From NCBI GenBank assembly GCA_947175875.1, contig CAMWON010000004.1:62001-126000 (forward strand): DNA of 64,000 nt, read 5' to 3'. Below, piece after piece: positions 22,108 to 30,918 of the stretch. Each line of letters begins with the position of its first letter. Positions within the stretch are counted from its first letter, which is position 1. A program made the position numbers and the translations under genes. The DNA is from an uncultured Alphaproteobacteria bacterium (GTDB taxonomy: Bacteria > Pseudomonadota > Alphaproteobacteria > Rs-D84). The notes below the pieces were generated by a model, which had not been told where the DNA came from, searched no databases, and saw only the letters and a list, made by a program, of their open reading frames with translations.

Positions 22108-23178
22108 TTAATTGCGCGGCTGATTGTTTTTGTTTTGCAACGCTTCGCTGTTTGCGACGACGCATGCCCTGAATTGGCCGACGCATGTGGTTATGTCGTT
22201 GCGGGTACTGCCGGATTGTATGGCCTTGGCACAAGATTTATTTTCAGCCAGCGCATTTTCACATGGCGTGTTGACGCTGCAATTGGACTGGTTTTGGGCG
22301 CATGATATCGTCATGTTGTTAAAAGACAACAGTGCGCTTCTGTCCGTGGCCAACTGGCGGCGGGCCGCACCAATGTCGCCCGACGTGACGGCGGATTGGA
22401 TTTTTGCAATGTTTCGCAGCAGGCACTGCATGACGGCGGCGCTTGCCGTGGCTGTACCCATGCAGTCTTCGGCGTTTGCCAAGCCTTGCTGGGGGCGAAC
22501 ACCGCCGGAATTGGAACCGTATCCGTATGAGCCGCCGCCGGAGTCGGTATCGCCCGTTGCCGACGTTGCGCCCGCTGCCTGTAATTTTGTGGTAAGAACG
22601 GCCTTTTCCAGCTGGGTTCTAAAACGGCGTATCATCGCCTCCATGTAATCGTACTGCTTGTTCATCTGCTGGGCGATTACGGTTGTTTTAAGGGCGACCA
22701 CCTCTTTCATCAGCTGTTTGTCGGCGCCGGCCGGATTTGTGTTTTGGCCGATGTTGTATGCATGAACACTGCACAGGGCCAGTGTCGGCGAAATGCGGTC
22801 ATTTTCTTCTTTGTCGCATCCGTCGCCGCCGGTGTAACGTCCTACAACTGTCACCTCGCCCAGCATTGTGGGGTTGTCTTGTAATGTGATTGTCTGGCCG
22901 TTTAATTCGCTGGGCGAAAATGTCTGCGGGCTTGTCCCGATATAGCTTATTCGTACCGTTTTTGTTTCGTTTGGTGCGTTAAAATCAAATTTTCCGTCTA
23001 TATCGGCCACAACACCGCCAATGTTCTTGGTTGTATCCGTTGCACTGAATGCCTGAATTGATGCGCCAATGGCAGGTTCGTTATCGTTTGCAGTGATAAC
23101 GCGACCATGAACGCGTACCGCATTTGCGGCGCCAATGCTCATGATAAACAATAACAAAGACAGACCGATTTTATGCAA
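22108..23178 (-). CDS. Exported protein with CarboxypepD_reg-like domain
   Basis: 356 residues from a TTG at 23178, chosen because GGGGAGGAGGG lies just upstream and it gives a good signal peptide (LHKIGLSLLLFIMSIGAANA). The first 100 mature residues, VRVHGRVITANDNEPAIGAS ... GGVVADIDGKFDFNAP ... VRISYIGTSPQTF ... LGEVTVVG, match the beta-sandwich CarboxypepD_reg-like domain usual at the N-terminus of Bacteroidota SusC-type receptors. The rest is helical and Ala/Gln/Asn-rich with nine or more Cys and no beta-barrel. Last gene of the operon after argS (26-bp gap). Function unknown. Confidence 0.75.
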   Translation of the reverse strand: MHKIGLSLLLFIMSIGAANAVRVHGRVITANDNEPAIGASIQAFSATDTTKNIGGVVADIDGKFDFNAPNETKTVRISYIGTSPQTFSPSELNGQTITLQDNPTMLGEVTVVGRYTGGDGCDKEENDRISPTLALCSVHAYNIGQNTNPAGADKQLMKEVVALKTTVIAQQMNKQYDYMEAMIRRFRTQLEKAVLTTKLQAAGATSATGDTDSGGGSYGYGSNSGGVRPQQGLANAEDCMGTATASAAVMQCLLRNIAKIQSAVTSGDIGAARRQLATDRSALLSFNNMTISCAQNQSNCSVNTPCENALAENKSCAKAIQSGSTRNDITTCVGQFRACVVANSEALQNKNNQPRN

Positions 23179-23204
23179 AGCCCTCCTCCCCTCTTTGTAT
23201 AAGT

Positions 23205-24923
23205 CTACATCTCGGCCGGTACGCGCAGGCCCATCAGGGCAATCGCCTGGGACAGTGCGCGCTGGGCGGCGCGTGCGATATACAGGCGCGCGTCGCGCAC
23301 GTTTGCGGGCACGTCTTCGCGCAGTATCGGACAATTGTGATAGAACGTGTTTATCTGCTGGCACAGGTCGTATGCATAGTTTGCAAGCAAGTCTGTCGCG
23401 CGGCTGTCAAACGCACTGCGGACCGAGCGTTCAAAATCCAATATTTCAATTATCAGATTGCGTTCGTCCGCGCATAATTCGGCGGGCATTGCGGCGACAG
23501 CGTCCGATGCGTTCGCGCGCTTTAACACGCTGTTCAGACGTACGGCGGAATACAGAATGTACGGACCGGTGCGTCCCTCGAAACTGGTGACGGCGGCCGG
23601 GTCGAATATATAGTCGGACTTTACGTCATGCATTAAATCAGTGAATTTCAGCGCGGCCAATGCGATAGAGTCAATAGTTTCATCGTCCAGTGTTTTACCC
23701 GCGTCTTCGCAGCGACGACGAACTGCCGCCTGCACCATTTCAATTATATCCAACAGGCCGGCCGCATTGCCGTCGCGTGTTTTAAAGGGCTGGCCGCCGG
23801 GGCCGTTTATTGTGCCGAAATACAGGTGCTCCAGATTTTCCACCGGGAACAGGTCCAGCATTTCCGCAACGCGAAACACCTGTTTGAAATGCAATTGCTG
23901 GCGTGCGTCGGTTAAATACCATATCTTGTCCGGGTTGTCTTCGGTCTTGCGGAACCATATCGCCGCCAGGTCGGTGGCCTCGTAAGTGTCGGCACCGCGA
24001 GAGTTATAGAACATGAACGGCGGCATTGGTTCGGAATCCGTCTCGCGGCGAACCGTGACGATTTCGGCGCCGTCACTGGGCTGTAACAGATTGCGTTCGC
24101 GCAGCATTTTTTCAACCCGGTCCAGATGCATGGATGCGTTTCTTTCGCCCAATGTTTTGTCAAACGGCATCATGTTTAATTTGGCAATAATACCGTCCAT
24201 CATGTCCAGCGACACTTTCAGGAACAGGTTGTACAGCGCGGTATATCCCGGGTGGCCGTTTTGCAGGTCCGCCGTGATTTCACGGGCGTGATTTAAGAAG
24301 GCCTCGTCCTCTTTGCCGCGGGCGGATGCCGCCGGATAATATGTATCCAGTTCGGCCGCCGTTATCGGATAATCCGCCGGATTTATTTTTGATGCGTCAA
24401 AATCGGCGGCAAAAAACGGCCATTCCGGGTGCAGACTTTCAATATATGCGATAACCAGGCCCATCGGGCGGCCCCAGTCGCCGATATGGTTATATGATAT
24501 TGTCTTGTGGCCTAAAAATTTCGCAATGCGGTTTAATGTGTCGCCAACGATGGATGTGCGCAGATGGCCGATATGCAACGATTTCGCCACGTTGTATGAG
24601 CCGTAGTCCATATCAATCGTCATTTGCGGCGTTTTCTCAATATCCGTTGCGGTGGCCGCCGCATTCCACAGAAAATCGTTTTTGATTTTTATGTTGATAA
24701 ATCCGGGCCCCGCAATAGACGTGTCGGCGACAAAGTCCAATTCCGATATGCGGGCGGCGATATCCGTGGCCAGTTCGCGTGGCGGGCGTCCCGCCGCGCG
24801 CGCCATTACCATTGCGGCGTTTGTTGAAAAATCGCCGAAGTCACGGTTGCGCGGCACCTCAAGATTTACAGGCGCGCCCAGTTTTTCATTTATTGCATCT
24901 GATACGTATTTATACAGGTTCAT
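23205..24923 (-). CDS. argS: Arginyl-tRNA synthetase
   Basis: 572 residues, typical of ArgRS (E. coli 577). It attaches Arg to tRNA-Arg using ATP. Class I motif HIGH at 117-120 (AKSLHIGHLRTSI). The N-terminal Add-1 domain has NRDFGDFSTNAAMVMA. The region GGQPFKTRDGNAAGLLDII is the second class I active-site motif, in which the lysine position of KMSKS is replaced as usual in ArgRS. The C-terminal anticodon-binding DALR helices end LSQAIALMGLRVPAEM. The gene lies between a histidine kinase and a secreted protein on the same strand. Confidence 0.97.
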   Translation of the reverse strand: MNLYKYVSDAINEKLGAPVNLEVPRNRDFGDFSTNAAMVMARAAGRPPRELATDIAARISELDFVADTSIAGPGFINIKIKNDFLWNAAATATDIEKTPQMTIDMDYGSYNVAKSLHIGHLRTSIVGDTLNRIAKFLGHKTISYNHIGDWGRPMGLVIAYIESLHPEWPFFAADFDASKINPADYPITAAELDTYYPAASARGKEDEAFLNHAREITADLQNGHPGYTALYNLFLKVSLDMMDGIIAKLNMMPFDKTLGERNASMHLDRVEKMLRERNLLQPSDGAEIVTVRRETDSEPMPPFMFYNSRGADTYEATDLAAIWFRKTEDNPDKIWYLTDARQQLHFKQVFRVAEMLDLFPVENLEHLYFGTINGPGGQPFKTRDGNAAGLLDIIEMVQAAVRRRCEDAGKTLDDETIDSIALAALKFTDLMHDVKSDYIFDPAAVTSFEGRTGPYILYSAVRLNSVLKRANASDAVAAMPAELCADERNLIIEILDFERSVRSAFDSRATDLLANYAYDLCQQINTFYHNCPILREDVPANVRDARLYIARAAQRALSQAIALMGLRVPAEM

Positions 24924-24939
24924 TGTTGTGTCTTTTTCG

Positions 24940-26220
24940 TTATATTGGCAATACTATGCGAACACGCAGGCCGCCCAAATCGCTGTTTTCCAGGAACAGC
25001 TGGCCGCCGTGGTTTTCAATTGCGGTCTGGGCGATGGACAGGCCCAAGCCCGTGCCGCCCGTATCCATCCCGCGGGCATCGTCCAGGCGGACAAACGGGC
25101 GCATTGCGTCGCTTTTCTTGTCGTCCGGAATGCCTGGGCCGTCGTCTTCTATTGTGACCTCTACCTGTTCGGGTGTGTCGCGTTCGGTTATCTTTATCGT
25201 TTTGTCCGCATAGCGGGCCGCGTTTTCAATAACATTTCCAAATGCCCGGGCCAGCGCCATAGAGCGCGCATAGAACTGGGCCGGTTCGTCCGGGAAATCG
25301 GTGATGATATTTTTGGTCGGCGCCGCATCGCGCGCAATACGCGTCAGCATCGCGGGCAGCTCGGTCGCCTGCTCTATCTCCGGCATTTCGCCGCGCGCAA
25401 ACGCCAGGTATCCGTTGACCATTTCCGTCATGCGGTCAATGTCGCGCAGCATGTCCTTTTTCGTTGCGGCACCCGTTTCAACCCCCAGTCTCATGCGGGT
25501 CAGCGGCGCCTTTAAATCGTGACTGACCGCGTTTAACATGTCCGTACGGGTGCGGTTATATCGGTCCAGGCGCTCTTTCATCTTTATCATGGCGGATGCT
25601 GCCTCGCGTATTTCCTTGGAGCCGGTCGGTTCAAAGCCCGGCGCGTCCAGACCGCGGCCAAATCGTGACGCCGCGCGCGAAATGCGACGTATGCTGCGTG
25701 TGTGCAGGATTATGAACGGTGCAATCAAAATGGATACAATCAGCAAAGACCCCAACAGCCATATTAAAAACACCTCGGTACTGGTGGAGTATATTCTGTA
25801 CAGGGTTGTCGCAAATGTCGCGATTTTGCCGTCGTTGGTCGGAATGTCGATGAATATCAGGCGCTTGCCCTTGTCAATATAGATAGACGATGGACGCTGA
25901 ACGCGACGGGACAGCTCCCCGGCCAGAGGGCCTGCTTCTTTGGAGTCGTTGTCGTTGTGTTTCGGGCGGTTCAAGCGTTCGTTAACCGTGACGTTAATAC
26001 CGATGCGCTGAGCCATGGACTGGGTTGCGTCCGTGTCACCGCGATCCATAAAGTCCAGCATTGTTGCGATTTCACCGGCCAGACCGCGCGCCATTGTCGA
26101 ATGGACGCGGTCCCAATGGTTACCAAAAAACACGTTGGCAACGATTGTCAGCGCAATAATCAGCGGTATTAAAATCATTAAAATGGTTCGCCATAGAAAG
26201 CTGCGCGGAATAAGTCTCAT
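24940..26220 (-). CDS. EnvZ-type sensor histidine kinase
   Basis: 426 residues. Two transmembrane helices (about 11-33 and 152-173) enclose a periplasmic sensor domain. Then a HAMP linker, an H-box LNAVSHDLKAPLTRMR with phospho-accepting His234, an N-box NVIENAARYADK, G1 DDGPGIPDD and G2 GGTGLGLSIAQ. It autophosphorylates and passes the phosphate to the response regulator encoded just upstream, whose stop overlaps this start as ATGA. The architecture is EnvZ-like; the signal is unknown. Confidence 0.93.
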   Translation of the reverse strand: MRLIPRSFLWRTILMILIPLIIALTIVANVFFGNHWDRVHSTMARGLAGEIATMLDFMDRGDTDATQSMAQRIGINVTVNERLNRPKHNDNDSKEAGPLAGELSRRVQRPSSIYIDKGKRLIFIDIPTNDGKIATFATTLYRIYSTSTEVFLIWLLGSLLIVSILIAPFIILHTRSIRRISRAASRFGRGLDAPGFEPTGSKEIREAASAMIKMKERLDRYNRTRTDMLNAVSHDLKAPLTRMRLGVETGAATKKDMLRDIDRMTEMVNGYLAFARGEMPEIEQATELPAMLTRIARDAAPTKNIITDFPDEPAQFYARSMALARAFGNVIENAARYADKTIKITERDTPEQVEVTIEDDGPGIPDDKKSDAMRPFVRLDDARGMDTGGTGLGLSIAQTAIENHGGQLFLENSDLGGLRVRIVLPI

Positions 26221-26876
26221 TCCATATCCTTGTTGTCGGTTCCGGGCGCCAGTACAACCATTTTGTACCCGCGGCCCCGGATTGTGATAATATCTATGTT
26301 GGATAATACACTATTTAATTTCGCGCGCAAGCGTTTTGCAACCATTGGTGCGGCCGGCGCGATATTGCCCAGCGGGGTCGTCAAATGAATCAGCAGTTTT
26401 TTCTCTTCCCCCGACAGCGGCAGTGTGCGCGGTACGTCCGGATTTTCCGCTGTGCGCACAAAAAATTCATCGTCCGCAAACACCAGGCCCGCCGGCATCT
26501 GCGCGGCGCCGTTGTTCTTGCGGATTATGTTGTTTAAGCGCAGCACCAGCTCGCGCAGCTGGAACGGTTTTGCCAGATAGTCGTTCGCGCCGGCGTCCAG
26601 GCCTGCAATCGCGTTTTCAGGTCCGCTTAGCGCGGTCAGCATTATTACCGGCGTCGCGTCGCCCATTGTGCGGCGGTCGTTTAAGAAACTTAGGCCATCG
26701 CGGCCGGTCATCATTCTGTCCAGCACGATTGCGTCAACCGTTAATTTATCGAGAATTTGGGCGCCCTGCTCGGCCGAGTCGGCGGTGACGGCATTGAACC
26801 CTTCGGACCGCAGTCCCGCCGCCAGTGTGCGCCGCAGCATGTCGTCATCGTCAATAACAAGTACCGTTTTGTTCAT
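26217..26876 (-). CDS. OmpR-type response regulator with shortened DNA-binding domain
   Basis: 219 residues. Receiver domain 1-120 with acidic pocket DDDD (9-12), phospho-acceptor Asp53 in IVLDRMM, Thr in MLTAL and Lys in LAKPF. The C-terminal region (LPLSGEEKKLLIHLTTPLGN, then VAKRLRAKLNSVLSNIDI, TIRGRGYKMV) matches the winged helix of OmpR/PhoB, but the stretch between the first helices and the recognition helix is about 15 residues shorter than normal. DNA binding is therefore likely but atypical. It overlaps the preceding gene's stop by one base and the kinase start by four. Confidence 0.88.
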   Translation of the reverse strand: MNKTVLVIDDDDMLRRTLAAGLRSEGFNAVTADSAEQGAQILDKLTVDAIVLDRMMTGRDGLSFLNDRRTMGDATPVIMLTALSGPENAIAGLDAGANDYLAKPFQLRELVLRLNNIIRKNNGAAQMPAGLVFADDEFFVRTAENPDVPRTLPLSGEEKKLLIHLTTPLGNIAPAAPMVAKRLRAKLNSVLSNIDIITIRGRGYKMVVLAPGTDNKDME

Positions 26877-27799
26877 TATTTCTGCATTGGTTCAACCGCG
26901 TACTCGCCGGGCTGAATTGTGCGCATCGCATTGCTGACGCCGTTTGATTCTATGTCGCTGTCAATGGCGGCGCGGAATTTCATGCCGTTGGTTGTAAATT
27001 CTGTCTTAAACAGCGCGTATCCTGTTCCGCCGCCGGTCGTCGGCCCCTGCAGCCCCAGAGAATAATAACCGCCCATAATGCCATAGTCTAGGTCGATATA
27101 GTCAATGTTCACCATCAGGGATACGTTTGTCATGCCGTCGCTGGTCATGTTGCAGGCAAATTCACGGTTTGACAGTGTCGCCTGAGAGTTTATAGGAACA
27201 ACGATGTCCATAACGGTCGGTTCGCACCGGCGGTCGATGCCGTTGACCAGAAATTCGTATGTCATGCCGACTGTCGCCTTGGACAGGCCGGTCGAGATAT
27301 TGACCTGTGAAATCGTGGCCTTGGGTATTTTTACCATGGCGTTGGCGATGCCGCTGCGAACGGGGAAGGATATCCCGGACTGCAGGCAATCGCGCGAGAA
27401 CGGGTCCGCCTCGCATATATATACGCGCGAATGAGAATTCATCATGAACATATTTGCCAGGCTGTTGAACAGGAACGTGCGAGTAATCTTGTCGTTCAGG
27501 CGCGTGCAACCAAAGTCGCGGCATATAACCATCGGGCGCGACGCAAACGAAACACCCGGGTGCATGTAATATTCCGCCGCCTGGGCGTCCAGGATTGCCT
27601 GGTCGTAATCCAGACTGTCGGCGCGGTTCATAAATTCCGTTTCCGGAATGAAATTCGGGTCGTCGGGGTACGCATAATAAGACTGTACCGGCGTTTCGGT
27701 ATAGATTGTCTGAAGGTTGTCAAGCATAACCTCCTCGGCGCCATGCGCCAGGCCGGTGCAACAAATTGCAAGGATTGCCGTTAAAATAAATCTAGCCAT
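26876..27799 (-). CDS. Secreted protein upstream of a two-component system, unknown
   Basis: 307 residues. Signal peptide MARFILTAILAICCTGLAHG; the mature protein is Tyr/Asp-rich at first (AYPDDPNFIPETEF) and then beta-rich with five Cys, including CRDFGCTRLND and CEADPFSRDC. No family recognised. Being first in an operon with the response regulator and kinase (1- and 4-base overlaps), it could be a periplasmic partner or sensor input. That is inference from gene order only. Confidence 0.72.
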   Translation of the reverse strand: MARFILTAILAICCTGLAHGAEEVMLDNLQTIYTETPVQSYYAYPDDPNFIPETEFMNRADSLDYDQAILDAQAAEYYMHPGVSFASRPMVICRDFGCTRLNDKITRTFLFNSLANMFMMNSHSRVYICEADPFSRDCLQSGISFPVRSGIANAMVKIPKATISQVNISTGLSKATVGMTYEFLVNGIDRRCEPTVMDIVVPINSQATLSNREFACNMTSDGMTNVSLMVNIDYIDLDYGIMGGYYSLGLQGPTTGGGTGYALFKTEFTTNGMKFRAAIDSDIESNGVSNAMRTIQPGEYAVEPMQK

Positions 27800-27937
27800 A
27801 TCAACGCCTTTTATTCTCTCTTGAGAAATATTAGAACATTCGCCATATGCGTGTCAAAGCAAAAATATTTTTATTGAAAATCAAAACTCATTTGTTCTAT
27901 AAGTAATGTAAAGAATTTATAACGAAAGGTGGAATGC

Positions 27938-28597
27938 ATGGTCGATATCATAATCACAGGTGAATCCGGAAAGCTGCACGCCGTGTATCACAAGGCGGCC
28001 GCGCCCGCGGCGCCGCTGGCGGTGGTGCTGTCGGGGAATCCGCGTCAAAAATATCATATGAACGACCGCGTGTCGTATGCAATGTTTCGTGCGTTTATGG
28101 ATATCGGTTTTTCTGTTCTGCGCTTTAATTATCGCGGCGTGAACGATTCCGAGGGGGCCGTCGGCACAACCGCGGACAATATGCTGGATATCGCGACCGT
28201 AATCGACTGGATTCAAAATCACAACGAGGACAGCGACAAAATATGGCTGGCAGGACACGGTCTGGGCGCGTGGTACGTGTTGCAGGCGATGATGCGCCGG
28301 CCTGAGGTGTCGGGCTTTGCACTGGTCTCGCCAGATGCGTCGATTGCTGATTTTGCGTTCCTGTCGCCGCGCCCGAACCGCGGACTGTTGCTGCAGGGAA
28401 CGGCCGAATCCGACGATGCGAAAAGTTTCGGCACTCATTTGACCCAGGTGTTGAAAAAGCAGGCCCAGATTGATTTGGAGACAATCCGTGTCCGCGGCGC
28501 CGATGCAAATTACAGCGCGCCGGCGGACCTGCGCCAGATGTATAATGATTTAAAGGCCTATGTCGGTCGCGAAAACGCCGAAGACAAGTTGTTGTAA
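27938..28597 (+). CDS. Alpha/beta-hydrolase-fold protein lacking the nucleophile Ser
   Basis: 219 residues from ATG 27938 (AAAGGTGG upstream; a GTG at 27929 adds three residues). The sequence follows the COG2945-type small hydrolase layout: VVLSGNPRQKYHMND (oxyanion loop), FSVLRFNYRGVNDSEG, and the nucleophile elbow LAGHGLGAW. There, the normal GxSxG Ser is Gly108 (G-H-G-L-G). The acid loop and His loop at the C-terminus are also weak. It is therefore probably a non-catalytic or altered member. It sits four bases upstream of ruvB. Confidence 0.8.
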   Translation: MVDIIITGESGKLHAVYHKAAAPAAPLAVVLSGNPRQKYHMNDRVSYAMFRAFMDIGFSVLRFNYRGVNDSEGAVGTTADNMLDIATVIDWIQNHNEDSDKIWLAGHGLGAWYVLQAMMRRPEVSGFALVSPDASIADFAFLSPRPNRGLLLQGTAESDDAKSFGTHLTQVLKKQAQIDLETIRVRGADANYSAPADLRQMYNDLKAYVGRENAEDKLL

Positions 28598-28600
28598 GCC

Positions 28601-29596
28601 ATGCAGAACAATACAAACGACAGATTTTTTGACCCCAGCATTCCGGATGACATGGCGTCGTCCATTCGGCCGCGCGCCCTGTCCGACTTTATCGGGCACG
28701 AGTCTTTGAAACAGAATCTGGGGGTGTTTATTTCCGGTGCGCGTTCGCGGTCCGAGGCGATGGACCATGTCTTGCTGTACGGTCCGCCCGGGCTGGGCAA
28801 GACGACGTTGGCGCATATTGTGGCAAACGAGCTGGGGACGAATTTCCGCGCGACGGCGGCGCCCATGCTGACAAAGCAAGGGGATTTGGCGGCGATTTTG
28901 ACGTCGCTGGAGCCGATGGACGTTTTGTTTATCGATGAAATTCATCGTCTGCCGACGGCGATAGAGGAAGTGCTCTATTCCGCGATGGAGGATTTTAAGC
29001 TGGACATCATGCTGGGCGAAGGGCCCAGCGCAAAAAGCGTTCGCATTGACCTGCCGCCGTTCACTTTGGTCGGCGCAACAACGCGGACGGGACTGCTGTC
29101 CAATCCGTTGCGTGACAGATTTGGAATTGATTTGCGCCTGTCGTTTTATTCGCCCGAAGACCTGGCCAAAATTATTCAGCGCAGCGCCAATATTCTGGGC
29201 ACGCCGATTGACGACGCAGGGGCGTTGATGCTGGCGCGCAGTGCGCGCGGCACGCCGCGTATTGCAAACCGCCTGTTGAAACGTGCGCGCGATTTTGCGG
29301 CCGCACTGGGCAAAAGCGAGATTTCAGCCGACACGATAAAGACCACCCTGTTCCAGCTGCATATTGATGAAAGCGGCCTGGACGAAATAGACCGTGAATA
29401 CATGACGACAATCGTGTGCCATTATGCCGGCGGGCCGGTCGGTATTGAAAATCTGGCGGCGGCCCTGTCGGAACCGACGGACACGATAGAGGATGTGATA
29501 GAGCCGTATCTGATGCAGCTGGGCTTTATTCAGCGCACGCCGCGCGGGCGCGTTATAACGGATGCGGGGTACAAACATTTGGGGCTGGAAAAATGA
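28601..29596 (+). CDS. ruvB: Holliday junction branch migration ATPase RuvB
   Basis: 331 residues, as expected. N-terminal [18 protein letters not shown], Walker [14 protein letters not shown], Walker [11 protein letters not shown], sensor 1 [20 protein letters not shown] with the arginine finger region, and the C-terminal winged helix ending [17 protein letters not shown]. It forms hexamers that drive RuvA-bound junctions. ruvA and ruvC are not in the window. The stop overlaps the next ATG (ATGA). Confidence 0.97.
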   Translation: MQNNTNDRFFDPSIPDDMASSIRPRALSDFIGHESLKQNLGVFISGARSRSEAMDHVLLYGPPGLGKTTLAHIVANELGTNFRATAAPMLTKQGDLAAILTSLEPMDVLFIDEIHRLPTAIEEVLYSAMEDFKLDIMLGEGPSAKSVRIDLPPFTLVGATTRTGLLSNPLRDRFGIDLRLSFYSPEDLAKIIQRSANILGTPIDDAGALMLARSARGTPRIANRLLKRARDFAAALGKSEISADTIKTTLFQLHIDESGLDEIDREYMTTIVCHYAGGPVGIENLAAALSEPTDTIEDVIEPYLMQLGFIQRTPRGRVITDAGYKHLGLEK

Positions 29597-29967
29597 CGGC
29601 GCATAAATTTCCGTTTTCTATTTGCTATGCGGATACCGATGCGGGCGGCATTGTGTATCACGGCCGCTATATTGAAATTGCGGAACGTGCACGCATGAAC
29701 TGGCTGCGCGGGCATTTTGCCGCGCCGGGCGACGTCGGGTTTGTGGTGCGCGCATTGGCGGTGCGGTATCTGGTGCCGCTGCGCCTGGGTGACGACTTTG
29801 TTGTCGAATCCGAGATTGTAAAACGCGGCGCGGCCAGTCTGGATATAGAACAAAAGTTCGTGAAAGACGGCGACGTTTGTGCTATAATCAATTTAACTGT
29901 CGCGTATTTGGGGGCGGATATGCGTCCAAAGCGCATCCCGGACAGCATTCTGGGGGCGACGGAATAA
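29593..29967 (+). CDS. ybgC: YbgC-type acyl-CoA thioesterase (hotdog fold)
   Basis: 124 residues. [21 protein letters not shown] carries the 4HBT signature; Asp16 and the following GG-x-VYH loop match YbgC Asp18. It hydrolyses short to medium acyl-CoA or acyl-ACP thioesters; in other bacteria ybgC is first in the tol-pal operon, exactly as here. It overlaps ruvB by four bases. Confidence 0.92.
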   Translation: MTAHKFPFSICYADTDAGGIVYHGRYIEIAERARMNWLRGHFAAPGDVGFVVRALAVRYLVPLRLGDDFVVESEIVKRGAASLDIEQKFVKDGDVCAIINLTVAYLGADMRPKRIPDSILGATE

Positions 29968-29996
29968 GTTTTTAATATCATAAGAAGGAAAGGAAT

Positions 29997-30491
29997 ATGA
30001 CAAACAATTTTTCATTGTTATCTTTGTTCACGGCCGGCGACATAATGACGCTGGTGATATCGTTGCTGCTGGTCGCGGCCAGCGTAATGTCCTGGGCGAT
30101 TATTATTGAAAAGTTCCGCCTGTGGCGTGCGCAAAAACGCGCCGCGGCGGTTAAAATTGACGACCGCGATCCGGAATTGTCCGTTGATCGTATAATTCGC
30201 CCGTTTGACCGTAATCTGTGGTTTTTATCGATGGTGTCGTATGTCGCGCCGTTTGTCGGTCTGTTCGGCACCATATGGGGCGTTATGGATTCTTTTGCGT
30301 CAATCGGCGTAAACCAGTCCGTGTCAATCGGCGTAATCGCACCGGGATTGGCGACGGCGCTGGGAACGACCGCACTTGGGCTGATTGCGGCGGTGCCGGC
30401 GGCGGTTGCGTATCAGTATTTTACACGTCGCGCGGACGATTTGTATGACGGCCTGATGGACAGGGTTCGTGAAAGTCGCATAAAAAAATAA
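29997..30491 (+). CDS. tolQ: Tol-Pal motor protein TolQ (short form)
   Basis: 164 residues, against about 230 in E. coli. A first TM at about 14-36 (IMTLVISLLLVAASVMSWAI), then a cytosolic loop shortened by about 60 residues, then VAPFVGLFGTIWGVMDSF and VIAPGLATALGTTALGLIAA, the conserved TM2-TM3 core. Order ybgC-tolQ-tolR-tolA supports the call over ExbB. TolQR use the proton motive force to energise TolA in the inner membrane, which keeps the outer membrane constricting at division. Confidence 0.9.
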   Translation: MTNNFSLLSLFTAGDIMTLVISLLLVAASVMSWAIIIEKFRLWRAQKRAAAVKIDDRDPELSVDRIIRPFDRNLWFLSMVSYVAPFVGLFGTIWGVMDSFASIGVNQSVSIGVIAPGLATALGTTALGLIAAVPAAVAYQYFTRRADDLYDGLMDRVRESRIKK

Positions 30492-30508
30492 AACGGGGGC
30501 AAAAAGAC

Positions 30509-30910
30509 ATGTCTCGTAATGGACGCAGAAAAGCAGACGCCGCAATATCGTTAACGCCGATGATTGATATTATGACGGTGCTGTTGGCGGTGTTTATGGT
30601 AACAACGCCGATGATGACGACGGGTATTGACTTGAACCTGCCGAACGCGGGCAGCTCCGCCCTGACCGGCAACGACCACGCCATTCAAATCAGTGTGGAC
30701 GCCGCGGGCCGCTATTATCTGGGCGATGTTCAGATGACCCGGGACGAGGTTGTACGGCGCGCCGTGGCGATGCGCGGTGAAAACCCACAGCTGACGATTA
30801 TGATAAACGGCGACCGCGCCGCGGATTATGGTGCGGTTATGTCCGTTATGGGTAAATTAAAAGACGCCGGGTTCCAGCGCGTCGGCCTGCGCACACAGTT
30901 GGACAAGTAA
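30509..30910 (+). CDS. tolR: Tol-Pal motor protein TolR
   Basis: 133 residues. One TM near residues 14-35 with the family motif ISLTPMIDIMTVLLAVFMV, where the conserved Asp is the proton-path residue. A periplasmic domain with ALTGNDHAIQISVDAAG and the C-terminal LKDAGFQRVGLRTQ typical of TolR/ExbD. GGGGGC lies upstream of the ATG. Confidence 0.92.
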   Translation: MSRNGRRKADAAISLTPMIDIMTVLLAVFMVTTPMMTTGIDLNLPNAGSSALTGNDHAIQISVDAAGRYYLGDVQMTRDEVVRRAVAMRGENPQLTIMINGDRAADYGAVMSVMGKLKDAGFQRVGLRTQLDK

Positions 30911-30918
30911 TTGCGGAT

